Assembly: GCF_000230895.2 (NCBI RefSeq)
Contig: NC_016604.1
Location: 5,642,001 to 5,706,000, forward strand
DNA: 64,000 nt
Direction: 5' to 3'
Origin: Mycolicibacterium rhodesiae NBB3
Lineage (GTDB): Bacteria > Actinomycetota > Actinomycetes > Mycobacteriales > Mycobacteriaceae
In this document: in pieces, positions 1 to 9,523 of the stretch
Position numbering within the stretch: position 1 is the first letter of the stretch
Layout: each line of letters begins with the position of its first letter
Notes under the pieces: generated by a model
Databases searched by the model: none
What the model was told of the DNA's origin: nothing
Seen by the model: only the letters and a program-made list of their open reading frames with translations
Program-made: the position numbers and the translations under genes

Positions 1-603
1 AATGGCCAGATAGGTCACCAGCGCCGCCACCGCCGTCAGCGGCCAGCCCATCGAGATGCGGGCGACTCCGAGCCAGCCCGTCTGGTCGGCGTCGTAGAGG
101 TGGTGCTGCACCACGAACCGGGAGGCGAAGACGAGCACCCACACCAGCGTCGCGATGTCGAACGCCCGCACGGCTTTGCGTACCGTGCGCCAGTCGCGGT
201 CGTGGTCGTTGACCCAGCCCCAGACGTAGCCCACGACGGGTCGGCGGATCAGCACCGACAGCGCGAAGACCGCCGCCCACACCAACGACGACCAGATGCC
301 CAGTAGGAAGTAGCCCTTGGATTCGCCCATGACATAGGCGATCAACGCGCAGATTCCGACGCCGATGAAGCCGGAGATCGCCGGCTGAGCGGACTCACGA
401 CGCACCAGGCGCCACACCAGAATGACGGCGGCTATCCCCATTGCCGAGACGATGGCCGGTGTCAGGCCGAACAGCTGCGACACCGGCACGAATGCCAGCA
501 CCGGTAACGATGAGTAGATCAGGCCGCTGATGCCGCCCATCTGCTCGAGGACGGCGTGGGCTTTGGTGGAACGCTTCCCCGGGTTGGCTCCGGGGTCACT
601 CAC
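1..603 (-). CDS. DUF3159 integral membrane protein (3' end cut by window)
   Basis: Reading leftward from a GTG start the product begins VSDPGANPGK and then alternates hydrophobic stretches (e.g. IYSSLPVLAFVPVSQLFG, AAVILVWRLV, GFIGVGICALIAYVMG, LVWAAVFALSVLI) with short charged loops, giving about five or six membrane segments. This matches the actinobacterial DUF3159 family (Rv2693c type); function unknown. The start overlaps the stop of the upstream OB-fold gene as GTGA, implying translational coupling. The C-terminus lies beyond position 1, so the gene is partial here only because the window ends. Confidence 0.85.
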   Translation of the reverse strand, partial: MSDPGANPGKRSTKAHAVLEQMGGISGLIYSSLPVLAFVPVSQLFGLTPAIVSAMGIAAVILVWRLVRRESAQPAISGFIGVGICALIAYVMGESKGYFLLGIWSSLVWAAVFALSVLIRRPVVGYVWGWVNDHDRDWRTVRKAVRAFDIATLVWVLVFASRFVVQHHLYDADQTGWLGVARISMGWPLTAVAALVTYLAI

Positions 604-971
604 TTTTGGATCTCGTAGTGCGGGTTGTATATCGCCTTCGACCCGTTGTCGAGTTTTCCGACGCGGCCGTGCACCTTCAGAGTGCGACCCGATTCGATGC
701 CCGGGATCCGGCGCTGGCCGAGCCACACCAGCATCACGGTGTCGGTGCCGTCGAACAGTTCGGCCTTGACGCCACCGGCGCAGCCCTTGCCGTTGCACTC
801 GACACTGCGCAGAGTGCCGACCATCGTCACTTCCTGGCCGCGTTGACAGTCGATCGCTTTCTGAGCGCCGGTGCTGGCGGCCTCGTCACTGAGCTCTTCG
901 ACATCCAGCTGTTCGGGGGCTTCCGTCAGCCGCCGGGTGAGTCGGCGTAGATACCCTTCGGCCGTAGCCAT
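600..971 (-). CDS. OB-fold nucleic-acid-binding protein (Rv2694c type)
   Basis: A 123-residue protein starting MATAEGYLRR. Residues about 45-120 form an OB-fold-like beta pattern (EVTMVGTLRSVEC, KAELFDGTDTVMLVWLG, RTLKVHGRVG, AIYNPHYEI), as in the small OB-fold proteins beside DUF3159 in actinobacteria. A short N-terminal helix rich in Arg precedes it. ATG at 971 was chosen because the family starts there; an upstream in-frame extension looks non-coding. It is probably transcribed together with the DUF3159 gene (4-nt overlap). Single-strand DNA or RNA binding is inferred from the fold only. Confidence 0.85.
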   Translation of the reverse strand: MATAEGYLRRLTRRLTEAPEQLDVEELSDEAASTGAQKAIDCQRGQEVTMVGTLRSVECNGKGCAGGVKAELFDGTDTVMLVWLGQRRIPGIESGRTLKVHGRVGKLDNGSKAIYNPHYEIQK

Positions 972-1122
972 GGCGTCTCCTGACCTAAGTGCAGATCTTC
1001 TCGATGAGATCAACCCCCATGATCTACCCAAAACAACGCAACCGTAGACCTCTTGGTTCCGATCTGCCAGCCGAGGTGGGGTCGGCGCGTCGCGACGGGC
1101 GTCACCAAGGCACCATCGTCTG

Positions 1123-1821
1123 ATGCCGGTCGATCTGCGTGGTGTCACGACGGTGCTGCTGCCAGGCACAGGATCCGACGACGACTTCGTCTACCGCGCG
1201 TTTTCGGCCGCCCTTCACGCCGAAGGTGCGATTGTCGTCACACCCAAGCCGCAGCCGCAGCGACTCGTCGACGGCTACCGGGACGCGCTGGACAACGCCG
1301 CGTGTACGGCGCCGATCGTCGTCGGCGGCGTGTCGATCGGCGCTGCGGTGGCCACCGCGTGGGCACTTGCTCACCCTGATCGCGCGGTTGCCGTTCTCGC
1401 GGCGCTGCCCGCGTGGACGGGGGCGCCGGATTCCGCGCCCGCGGCGATCGCTGCGCGGTACTCCGCGAATGTGCTGCGGCGCGACGGAATCGCTTCGGCC
1501 ACCGCCCAGATGCGCGCCTCCAGCCCTCCGTGGCTGGGCGACGAGTTGACGCGGTCATGGGTCGGCCAGTGGCCGTCGCTCCCCGACGCGATGGAGGCGG
1601 CCGCGTCCTATGTCGCGCCCGCATGCAGCGAGCTGGAACGGCTGGAGGTTCCGATGGGCATCGCGGCGGCAACGGACGATCCCGTGCACCCCGTCGAGGT
1701 CGGCATCGAGTGGATGACGGCGGCGCCGCGCGCGGCGTTGCGTACGGTCACCCTCGCCGAGATGGGCGCCGACCCCGCGGTCCTGGGCGCGGCCTGCGTC
1801 TCCGCGCTGCTGGAATTGTGA
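1123..1821 (+). CDS. Alpha/beta-hydrolase fold protein (Rv2695 type)
   Basis: A 232-residue protein with an alpha/beta-hydrolase core: an oxyanion-type strand-turn (VLLPGTGSDDDFV) near the N-terminus, a nucleophile elbow GVSIGAA around residues 69-75, and a late acidic/His region (AATDDPVHPVEVG) that could supply the remaining triad residues. Substrate unknown. It is convergent with DUF3710, and its stop codon lies at the edge of a palindromic repeat (1820-1871). ATG at 1123 gives the normal length. Confidence 0.8.
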   Translation: MPVDLRGVTTVLLPGTGSDDDFVYRAFSAALHAEGAIVVTPKPQPQRLVDGYRDALDNAACTAPIVVGGVSIGAAVATAWALAHPDRAVAVLAALPAWTGAPDSAPAAIAARYSANVLRRDGIASATAQMRASSPPWLGDELTRSWVGQWPSLPDAMEAAASYVAPACSELERLEVPMGIAAATDDPVHPVEVGIEWMTAAPRAALRTVTLAEMGADPAVLGAACVSALLEL

Positions 1822-1871
1822 TTTCGGCGCGCGTACGTTCGCTGCGCGATCGCCGGCGCACCGAAATCGCT
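1820..1871. repeat. Palindromic intergenic repeat, copy A
   Basis: A 52-bp interrupted palindrome between two convergent genes; arms gatttcgg...ccgaaatc. Its reverse complement aligns along its whole length with 63518-63574, with roughly 45 of 52 positions identical by eye. Both copies sit exactly between convergent stop codons. It could act as a bidirectional terminator or be a REP-like element. Confidence 0.75.
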
Positions 1872-2622
1872 AACCGCCGGTGATGGTCCGCAACTGCTGC
1901 ATCGCCGAACCCTGCTCGCTGCGGCGCGCGGCCGGTGTCGGCGGCTGCGGCGGTTGCTCGCCCGGCTGCTGAGCTTGCTGCGCGGCCTGCTGTTCAGCGG
2001 CCGCCCGCAGCTGGTTGGCCATCGCTTCCGGCAGCTCCACCGGTAGCGGGGTGCGAACCGGCAGCGGGGTGTCGCCGCGGCGAACGACGGTGTCGGCCAG
2101 CGCGTCTCGCGCCTCCTTCGCCAGCGCGTCAGAGTTCTCTTCGGGACCGTTCACGACGCAGCGGATCATCCAGCGGTAGCCGTCGACGCCGATGAACCGC
2201 ACCATGCCGGCCTGACCCTGCGCGCCCGGTGCTACGCCGACGACCTCGCGACCCCACTTGCCGTCCTTGATCGACACCTGGCCGGCGTCCTTACGCAGTG
2301 ACTCCGCCAATTCCGAGGCGACCTCGCGCCACAGGCCCGCCGACTTCGGCGCGGCGTAGGCGGCGACGGTGAACCGCCCGTTGGGCGTGACCACCCACAC
2401 GGCGCTGGGCACGCCCTGCTGCGTGAGCTCCACCTGAACCTGTCCGGCTTCGGGCAGCGGGATCAGCACCGAACCAAGATCGAGCCGTCCGACCGTCGCT
2501 GTCGCCGGGTCGTCGAAGTCGTCGATATCGAACGGGCCGTCCAGGTCGTCGTCAGCCTCAGGCGTCGAGGTGACCTCGGCATCACCGCTGCTCACGTCGT
2601 CCTTGTTCTTACCGAATGCCAT
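1870..2622 (-). CDS. DUF3710 domain protein (Rv2696c type)
   Basis: A 250-residue acidic protein starting MAFGKNKDDVSSG. The first 50 residues are a low-complexity Asp-rich segment; residues about 55-210 are the DUF3710 domain (GSVLIPLPEAGQVQVEL, GRFTVAAYAAPKSAGLW, GWMIRCV-like segment before NGPEE). The tail is Gln/Pro-rich (QQAAQQAQQPGEQPPQPP). Function unknown. It starts just after the dut stop, so dut and DUF3710 form one unit, as in M. tuberculosis Rv2697c-Rv2696c. An alternative ATG 48 nt upstream lies inside dut and is less likely. Confidence 0.88.
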   Translation of the reverse strand: MAFGKNKDDVSSGDAEVTSTPEADDDLDGPFDIDDFDDPATATVGRLDLGSVLIPLPEAGQVQVELTQQGVPSAVWVVTPNGRFTVAAYAAPKSAGLWREVASELAESLRKDAGQVSIKDGKWGREVVGVAPGAQGQAGMVRFIGVDGYRWMIRCVVNGPEENSDALAKEARDALADTVVRRGDTPLPVRTPLPVELPEAMANQLRAAAEQQAAQQAQQPGEQPPQPPTPAARRSEQGSAMQQLRTITGG

Positions 2623-2623
2623 T

Positions 2624-3088
2624 TCACAAACTCGCATGTCCGCCGGAGGAACCGTGGCCACCGTCGCCACGGGTTGTGTCAGCCAGTCCTGCCTCGTCGA
2701 ACGACGTCACCTCGACCAGGTCGGGCAGCTCGACCCGCTGCACCAGCAGTTGCGCGATCCGGTCGCCGCGATTCACGACGATCGGTTCGGCCGGATCGAG
2801 GTTGATCAACGACACCTTGACCTCGCCGCGATAGCCGGCGTCGATCGTGCCGGGGCTGTTGACGATCGAAAGACCCACGCGCGCAGCCAAACCCGAACGC
2901 GGATGAACCAGCCCGACCATCCCGTGCGGAATGGCGACCGCGATGCCCGTCGGCACGAGCGCGCGCTGACCTGGCGCCAGTTCGACGTCGAGTGCGCTGA
3001 AGAGGTCGACGCCGGCGTCGCCGTCGTGGGCACGACTGGGCATGGGCAGATCGGGGTCCAGGCGCACGACCGCGAGAGTGGAGGACAC
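2624..3088 (-). CDS. dut: Deoxyuridine 5'-triphosphate nucleotidohydrolase
   Basis: Hydrolyses dUTP to dUMP and PPi, keeping uracil out of DNA and feeding dTMP synthesis; trimeric and cytosolic. All five dUTPase motifs are visible in the 154-residue protein: AGVDLFS, HPRSGLA, GTIDAGYRGE, RGDRIAQLL and the C-terminal glycine-rich RGDGGHGSSG arm that closes the active site. The GTG start (VSSTLAVVRLD) matches the M. tuberculosis enzyme length; an in-frame upstream extension crosses into the divergent DUF3093 promoter. The start lies 25 nt from the DUF3093 start. Confidence 0.97.
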   Translation of the reverse strand: MSSTLAVVRLDPDLPMPSRAHDGDAGVDLFSALDVELAPGQRALVPTGIAVAIPHGMVGLVHPRSGLAARVGLSIVNSPGTIDAGYRGEVKVSLINLDPAEPIVVNRGDRIAQLLVQRVELPDLVEVTSFDEAGLADTTRGDGGHGSSGGHASL

Positions 3089-3096
3089 GACGTCAG

Positions 3097-3106
3097 AGAT
3101 TACTCT
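3097..3106. promoter_or_regulatory. Overlapping divergent -10 elements (dut / DUF3093)
   Basis: On the plus strand TACTCT (3101-3106) lies 7 nt before the DUF3093 GTG. On the minus strand TAATCT (3097-3102 reversed) lies 8 nt before the dut GTG. The hexamers overlap by 2 bp, so both genes would be leaderless and could not be initiated at the same moment. No -35 consensus is evident, as is common in mycobacteria. Confidence 0.5.
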
Positions 3107-3113
3107 TGGCCGC

Positions 3114-3596
3114 GTGTCCGATACGCGCGCCACGTCACAAACCGTGCGCTACCGCGAACGGCTGACGGTGCCGTGGTGGTGGTGGCCGCCCGGCCTCGGC
3201 TTGGCCGCGGTGATCGCGCTGGAGGTCAACCAGGGAGTGCCCGCGCTGCCCGTCTGGCTGCCGTTCGCCATCTTGTTGCCGGTCGCGGGCGTGGTTCTGC
3301 TGCTGCTCGGCAGCACCCAGGTGCGAGTGGTCAGCGGAGACGGCGAGGTCGAGGTGTGGGTCGGCGACGCGCATCTGCCTGTCAGCGTCATCTCGCGCTC
3401 GGCCGAGGTGCCCCGCAGTGCCAAGTCGGCCGCACTGGGCCGACAGCTGGATCCTGCGGCTTACGTCGTGCACAAGGCGTGGGTACCCCCGATGGTTCTC
3501 CTGGTTCTCGACGATCCCGACGATCCCACGCCGTACTGGCTGCTGAGTTGCCGTCATCCCGACCGGCTGCTGTCGGCTCTGCGCAGCCCTGTGTGA
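3114..3596 (+). CDS. DUF3093 membrane protein (Rv2698 type)
   Basis: A 160-residue protein starting VSDTRATSQTVRYRERL with two adjacent hydrophobic segments (WWWWPPGLGLAAVIALEV and LPFAILLPVAGVVLLLLG) at about residues 22-65, then a soluble domain of alternating strands ending SALRSPV. This is the DUF3093 family; function unknown. GTG at 3114 was preferred because an earlier in-frame ATG lies inside dut, on the far side of the shared promoter. Convergent with DUF4193 18 nt downstream. Confidence 0.85.
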   Translation: MSDTRATSQTVRYRERLTVPWWWWPPGLGLAAVIALEVNQGVPALPVWLPFAILLPVAGVVLLLLGSTQVRVVSGDGEVEVWVGDAHLPVSVISRSAEVPRSAKSAALGRQLDPAAYVVHKAWVPPMVLLVLDDPDDPTPYWLLSCRHPDRLLSALRSPV

Positions 3597-3613
3597 TTCG
3601 GGCGCGGGGCCCG

Positions 3614-3916
3614 TCAGGCCGCGCAGTCCGTACAGATCATCACGCCGTTCTTCTCGCTGGCGAGACGACTGCGGTGATGAACCAGGAAGCAACTCGAGCA
3701 GGTGAACTCGTCGGCCTGTTTCGGGATGACCCGGACAGACAGTTCCTCGCCGGACAGATCCGCTCCGGGCAGTTCGAACGACTCGGCGGATTCCGACTCG
3801 TCGACGTCGACGACCGCAGACTGGGCCTCGTTACGCCGCGCCTTCAGTTCCTCCAGCGAATCCTCCGAGACGTCATCGCTCTCGGTGCGCCGCGGGGCGT
3901 CGTAATCGGTAGCCAT
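3614..3916 (-). CDS. DUF4193 small zinc-ribbon protein (Rv2699c type)
   Basis: A 100-residue acidic protein whose C-terminal third carries two CxxC pairs (C73/C76 and C95/C98), a probable zinc ribbon. The N-terminal 65 residues are Glu/Asp/Ser-rich and probably disordered or helical. A strong ribosome site (GGAGGGG) lies about 8 nt upstream of ATG at 3916. The family is conserved throughout actinobacteria and essential-like in screens of M. tuberculosis by recollection; molecular role unknown. Confidence 0.9.
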   Translation of the reverse strand: MATDYDAPRRTESDDVSEDSLEELKARRNEAQSAVVDVDESESAESFELPGADLSGEELSVRVIPKQADEFTCSSCFLVHHRSRLASEKNGVMICTDCAA

Positions 3917-4068
3917 TTCATGTCCCCTCCGTCAGACCTTGCAGCAGAGCTTTGTACCAGCGTCGAACGCGTCCACCAAATAATTCGTGCCCGGATTGAC
4001 ACACGTTCCACTGTGATTTACGTCACACTCTCGTCGGTGCCACCGCAAGGTCGCAGCGACGGGGCATT

Positions 4069-4074
4069 TAGAGT
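4069..4074 (+). promoter_or_regulatory. -10 element for leaderless cei
   Basis: TAGAGT followed by 6 nt and then the GTG start of cei; there is no ribosome site, as expected for a leaderless mRNA. Confidence 0.5.
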
Positions 4075-4080
4075 GCTCTC

Positions 4081-4737
4081 GTGGTCGCGCAAATCACAGA
4101 GGGTACGGCATTCGACAGGCACGGTCGGCCATTCCGCCGCCGCAACTACTTGCCGGGCATTCTGCTGCTCATCGCCTTGTCCGTCGTCACGCTGACGATC
4201 TGGGTGATGGCCCTCAACCAACCGGTCGAGGTGCAGGAGACTGCTGCCTGCAACCCCCCGCCGGCGCCGGCCGACCCGAACACCCCGCCGGTATCCCTCG
4301 GCGAGCAGGTCACGCGCAGCCAGATGATCGACGTCACCCCGGCAAAACTCGCCGACACCACCATCCGGGTCCTCAACGCCAGCGGACAGGGCGGTCAGGC
4401 CGCCGAAGTCGCCGGTGAGCTCCGCGATCTGGGTTTCGCCGAGCCCAGTGCGGCCAACGACCCGGTCTACGCCACCGCGCGGCTGGCGTGTCAGGGGCAG
4501 ATCCGGTTCGGGCCGTCCGGGCGTGCGGCCGCGGCAGCGGTGTGGCTCGTCGCGCCCTGTACCGAACTGTTCGAGGACGACCGAACCGACGACACGGTCG
4601 ATCTGGCCATCGGCACCGACTTCTCCGAACTCAGCCGCAACGACGACATCGAAGCCGTTCTCGCCAGCCTGCGTCCGGACGCGACACAGATGGCCGACGA
4701 ATCGCTGATAGCGAAAATTCACTCGACCACCTGCTAG
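4081..4737 (+). CDS. cei: Cell-envelope integrity protein Cei (LytR C-terminal domain)
   Basis: A 218-residue single-pass protein: basic N-terminus (RHGRPFRRRNY), one membrane segment at about residues 26-45 (GILLLIALSVVTLTIWVMAL), then an extracytoplasmic part with a LytR_C-like domain (residues about 92-120, VLNASGQGGQAAEVAGEL). Cysteines C57, C136, C154 and C218 could form disulfides outside the membrane. Rv2700 (Cei) is needed for envelope integrity and virulence in M. tuberculosis. GTG at 4081 is preceded by a -10 at leaderless spacing. Confidence 0.88.
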   Translation: MVAQITEGTAFDRHGRPFRRRNYLPGILLLIALSVVTLTIWVMALNQPVEVQETAACNPPPAPADPNTPPVSLGEQVTRSQMIDVTPAKLADTTIRVLNASGQGGQAAEVAGELRDLGFAEPSAANDPVYATARLACQGQIRFGPSGRAAAAAVWLVAPCTELFEDDRTDDTVDLAIGTDFSELSRNDDIEAVLASLRPDATQMADESLIAKIHSTTC

Positions 4738-4773
4738 TCGCGTATTGCACTGGCAGTCAATGGCTTCCGCGAG

Positions 4774-5616
4774 CTAGGGCGCCCCGGACTGGCTGAGGGC
4801 GTCGTTCATGGCGTCGGCGATACCGGGCGCCGACGCGACGATGAAGCCCGGCGCACCGTCGGCCGGCGGCAGCCTCAACACCGCGCCGGCCTCGGCGGCG
4901 ATCAGCGCACCCGCGGCCCAGTCCCACACATGCACGCCGTCCTCGTAATAGGCGTCCAGACGCCCGGCGGCCACCATGCAGAGATCGAGTGCACACGAGC
5001 CGATGCGACGGATGTCCCGCACGGCAGGGATGAGCGCGGCCAGGATCTCGGCCTGACGTCTCCGTCGCTCGGCGCGGTAGGAGAATCCGGTACCCACCAA
5101 CGACATTGACAGCTCCGACGCGCCGCTGGCGCGGATCATGGTCGTCACTCCCCCGCGTTGCACTTGCGCACCGTGACCCTTCGCGGCGGAGTACAGCGCG
5201 CCGGTCGGCACGTTGGCGACGGCGCCGGCCACCGACACTCCGTCGCGCTGGACGCCGACCGACACGGCGTATGTCTCGATGTCGTAGACGAAGTTCACCG
5301 TGCCGTCGATGGGGTCGAGGACCCAGGTGAGCCGTCCGGCGCCGGCAAGGGATCCGCCCTGCTCCTCGCCCATGACCGGCTCCCCCGGCCGCAGCACCGC
5401 CAGCCGGTCACGCAGCAAGGCCTCGGTCTCGGTGTCCACGACGGTCACGGGGTCGGTCGGCGTGCTCTTGGAGCGCACCGGCGACGCGGTGGTCGGCGCG
5501 TCGGGCGCAGCGCCGAAGACCTCGGCACGGCGTGTCCGCACGAACGCCGCGGCCTCGGTGGCCAGTCGCTCGGCGACCAAACGAAGCTGGACTGGATGGG
5601 TGTCGTTTTCGACCAC
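4774..5616 (-). CDS. suhB: Inositol-1-monophosphatase family enzyme SuhB
   Basis: Mg2+-dependent sugar/inositol phosphatase that supplies inositol for PI, PIM and mycothiol. The 280-residue protein has the metal-site motifs in order: GEEQGG (E84/E85), WVLDPIDGTVNFVY (D101, D104) and WDWAAG near residue 234. There is a short basic helix before the first motif. GTG at 5616 gives the family length; it is divergent from ppgK across 81 bp. Rv2701c is the M. tuberculosis equivalent. Exact substrate preference among inositol, histidinol and fructose-bisphosphate phosphates cannot be told from sequence. Confidence 0.94.
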   Translation of the reverse strand: MVENDTHPVQLRLVAERLATEAAAFVRTRRAEVFGAAPDAPTTASPVRSKSTPTDPVTVVDTETEALLRDRLAVLRPGEPVMGEEQGGSLAGAGRLTWVLDPIDGTVNFVYDIETYAVSVGVQRDGVSVAGAVANVPTGALYSAAKGHGAQVQRGGVTTMIRASGASELSMSLVGTGFSYRAERRRRQAEILAALIPAVRDIRRIGSCALDLCMVAAGRLDAYYEDGVHVWDWAAGALIAAEAGAVLRLPPADGAPGFIVASAPGIADAMNDALSQSGAP

Positions 5617-5697
5617 CCGCCTATCGCATCACAGTCCACTAAGGTGTGTTGCGCACGAACAGCTGAGGCACTGCCGGCCCGAAGTAGAGGAGCGCCG

Positions 5698-6504
5698 ATG
5701 TCAGCCACCGATTCCCCCGCCACAGCACCGGATACAGGCGCGGGCCAGCGCCGCGGCTTCGGCATCGATGTCGGCGGCAGCGGGGTCAAGGGCGGCATCG
5801 TCGACCTCGACACCGGTCTGCTGATCGGCGACCGATTCAAGCTCGAGACCCCCCAGCCCGCGACGCCTGAGGCAGTCAGCAAGACCGTGGCCGCCGTCGT
5901 CCGCGAATTCGGTTGGACCGACAAGGTCGGGGTCACTTATCCCGGCGTGGTCACCGGGGGGATCGTGCACACCGCGGCCAACGTCGACAAGAGCTGGATC
6001 GGCAGCAATGTCAGCGAGTTCTACAGCAAGGCGCTCGACGGACAGCCGGTCACCGTGCTCAACGACGCCGACGCGGCCGGGCTGGCCGAGGAGAGGTTCG
6101 GCGCAGGTAGGGACAACACCGGCGTCATCGTGCTGCTGACGTTCGGCACCGGTATCGGTTCCGCGGTGATCCACAACGGCGTGCTGCTGCCCAACACCGA
6201 GTTCGGCCACCTCGAGGTGGGCGGCAAGGAAGCCGAGCATCGCGCGGCGTCCTCGGTCAAGGAGAAGAAGGACTGGAGCTACGCGCGCTGGACCGAGGAA
6301 GTGACGAAGGTGCTGGTGGCGATCGAGAATGCCATCTGGCCAGACCTGTTCATCGCCGGCGGCGGTATCAGCCGTAAAGCCGAGAAGTGGGTCCCGCTGT
6401 TGAAGAACCGCACGCCCGTCGTGGCCGCGGCTCTGCAGAACACCGCGGGCATCGTCGGCGCCGCGATGGCCGCTGAGGTCGACGTCACAGCTACTGGCAA
6501 GTAG
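5698..6504 (+). CDS. ppgK: Polyphosphate glucokinase
   Basis: Phosphorylates glucose using polyphosphate (or ATP). The 268-residue ROK-family enzyme shows the phosphate loop GIDVGGSGVKGG at about residues 22-33, the sugar-binding LNDADAAGLAEERFG, the second phosphate motif LTFGTGIGSA and TEFGHLEVGG. The ROK zinc motif is absent, as is usual in PpgK. The ATG is preceded by GAGG at good spacing. Gene order suhB/ppgK/sigA equals Rv2701c-Rv2703. Confidence 0.95.
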   Translation: MSATDSPATAPDTGAGQRRGFGIDVGGSGVKGGIVDLDTGLLIGDRFKLETPQPATPEAVSKTVAAVVREFGWTDKVGVTYPGVVTGGIVHTAANVDKSWIGSNVSEFYSKALDGQPVTVLNDADAAGLAEERFGAGRDNTGVIVLLTFGTGIGSAVIHNGVLLPNTEFGHLEVGGKEAEHRAASSVKEKKDWSYARWTEEVTKVLVAIENAIWPDLFIAGGGISRKAEKWVPLLKNRTPVVAAALQNTAGIVGAAMAAEVDVTATGK

Positions 6505-6559
6505 CCGCGCCGCGAACGCCAAATGTGCCGCTGATTCGGGCAGTTGCCCGCTCAGTCGT

Positions 6560-6565
6560 TACAAT
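6560..6565 (+). promoter_or_regulatory. Candidate sigA -10 element
   Basis: TACAAT stands out as a near-consensus -10 in the 202-bp gap between ppgK and sigA. It would give a leader of about 135 nt. No convincing -35 lies 16-19 nt upstream. Confidence 0.45.
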
Positions 6566-6706
6566 GGTCGACGGCGGCCGCAGCCCGGATAACGGCGAAT
6601 CAAACCGCCGATATTCGACAGCCGACATTTTTCGATGGTGCATGATCCCCTGCCTGCGTCGGGGACCCCAGCGCCCACCGGAACACAGCGAGACGAAAGG
6701 GTGTAC

Positions 6707-8221
<1,515 letters not shown>

Positions 8222-8279
8222 TCCATCTAGCCGCTGGTCTCGGAGAAATAGCGTTCCGGGTCGTAGATTCGTCGGAATT

Positions 8280-8327
8280 ACCGCGCGGAATGTCCCCTAC
8301 TTCGTGGGGCCCCCAATTTCGCGCGGT
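8280..8327. terminator. Bidirectional hairpin between sigA and modA
   Basis: Arms ACCGCGCGGAAT and ATTTCGCGCGGT pair with one bulge around an inner hairpin (TCCCC...GGGG). It lies between the convergent stops of sigA and modA. No U-tract follows; mycobacterial hairpins often lack one. Confidence 0.6.
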
Positions 8328-8332
8328 GGTCG

Positions 8333-9112
8333 TCAGGGTTTGGCGAAGCCTGCCGCGCCCAGTATCTTCTGCCCGGCATCGCCGGTCACGGCTTCGATGA
8401 ACTTGCGGGCCAACTCGCCACTGCCAGCCGTCTCTAGCGCGGCGATCGGATAAGTGTTCACCGCGGTCGGCGACTCGGGGAACGGAACAGCGGTCACCTT
8501 GTCCCCCGCCCCCGTCGCATCGGTGACGTACACCAGGCCGGCATCGGCCTGTCCCGTCGTCACCTTGTTCAGCACGTCGGTGACCGACGATTCCTCACTG
8601 ACCGGGGTGAGCTGCACGCCGGTGGCTTCCTCGACTTTCTCTGTGGCCGACCCGCACGGCACCTGGGGGGCGCACACGACCACGGTGAGACCGGGTGTCG
8701 TCAAATCCTGAAATGACTTGATCTGCTTCGGATTTCCCGGCGCGACGGCGATCGTCAGCGTGTTCGACGCGAAACTGACCGGATCGCCCTCGACGAGGCC
8801 GGCTTCGACGGCCTTGTCCATGTTCTTGGTATCGGCGGAGGCGAAGACATCGGCTTGTGCGCCCTGCGTCAGCTGGGTGACGAGGTCCGATGAGCCCGCA
8901 AAGTTGTAGTCGACTGAGACACCGGGGTTGTCGGTCGTGAACTGCTCACCGATTTCGGTGAATGTCTTCTTCAGGGATGCGGCTGCGAACACAGTGACGG
9001 TGCGGTCGCCGCCGTCCCGCGCCGAACTCGTCGTCGAGGAATCCTGGCCCCCACCACATCCCGCCAAGGCCGAGATCAGCAGCGCAACCGCAAACGTTCT
9101 GAGGCTCGTCAT
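8333..9112 (-). CDS. modA: Molybdate ABC transporter substrate-binding lipoprotein ModA (orphan)
   Basis: A 259-residue exported lipoprotein: signal MTSLRTFAVALLISALAGC with lipobox LAGC, then a periplasmic-binding-protein fold beginning TVFAAASLKKTFTEIG, the classical ModA oxyanion signature, and later FAGSSDLVTQLTQGAQADVF and YVTDATGAGDKV. It captures molybdate/tungstate at the cell surface. The start overlaps the stop of the HTH-TOBE regulator (ATGA), so both are one transcript. No modB or modC lies beside it; the next gene downstream is convergent sigA. It must work with a permease encoded elsewhere, or serve in sensing. Confidence 0.92.
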   Translation of the reverse strand: MTSLRTFAVALLISALAGCGGGQDSSTTSSARDGGDRTVTVFAAASLKKTFTEIGEQFTTDNPGVSVDYNFAGSSDLVTQLTQGAQADVFASADTKNMDKAVEAGLVEGDPVSFASNTLTIAVAPGNPKQIKSFQDLTTPGLTVVVCAPQVPCGSATEKVEEATGVQLTPVSEESSVTDVLNKVTTGQADAGLVYVTDATGAGDKVTAVPFPESPTAVNTYPIAALETAGSGELARKFIEAVTGDAGQKILGAAGFAKP

Positions 9113-9516
9113 GACTGACCTCCCCGCGTTTCGACGATCACGGTTGTCGCCTTCACGACGGCTACGGCGACGCTTCCTGGTTCCAGTTGCAGTTCGCGCA
9201 CCGCGTCCGCGCTCATGAGCGAGACGACCGTGAACGGTCCGCACTGCATCTCGACCTGTGCCATCACCGTGTCGGTCACGACCTTGGTCACCAGTCCGGC
9301 GAAGCGGTTGCGTGCGGAACTGGCGACTGTCAGGGGGTCCTTGGGCGCGCTGCCGGCGTTGGCCCTGGCGAACGCTGCCAGCGCGGCCCCGTCGATCACC
9401 TTGCGTCCGGACGCATCGAGATGGGCGTCCAGGGCGCCGTCATCGACCCAGCGGCGCACCGTGTCGTCGCTGATCCCGAGCAGTTCGGCGGCCTCGCGAA
9501 TCCGGATTTCCGGCAC
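9109..9516 (-). CDS. HTH-TOBE molybdate-responsive regulator
   Basis: A 135-residue protein. Residues 1-47 are a MerR/excisionase-like helix-turn-helix (IREAAELLGISDDTVRRWV, then a wing DASGRKVIDGAALAAF). Residues about 65-130 are a TOBE/Mop oxyanion-binding domain (RNRFAGLVTKVVTDTVMAQVE, VVSLMSADAVRELQL, VVKATTVIVE). Architecture and coupling to modA indicate a small molybdate-sensing repressor. GTG at 9516 (VPEIRIRE) is preferred: the HTH begins right there and TACGCT lies 7 nt upstream. Longer forms starting 150 nt upstream are less likely. Confidence 0.85.
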   Translation of the reverse strand: MPEIRIREAAELLGISDDTVRRWVDDGALDAHLDASGRKVIDGAALAAFARANAGSAPKDPLTVASSARNRFAGLVTKVVTDTVMAQVEMQCGPFTVVSLMSADAVRELQLEPGSVAVAVVKATTVIVETRGGQS

Positions 9517-9523
9517 GGCGGAA

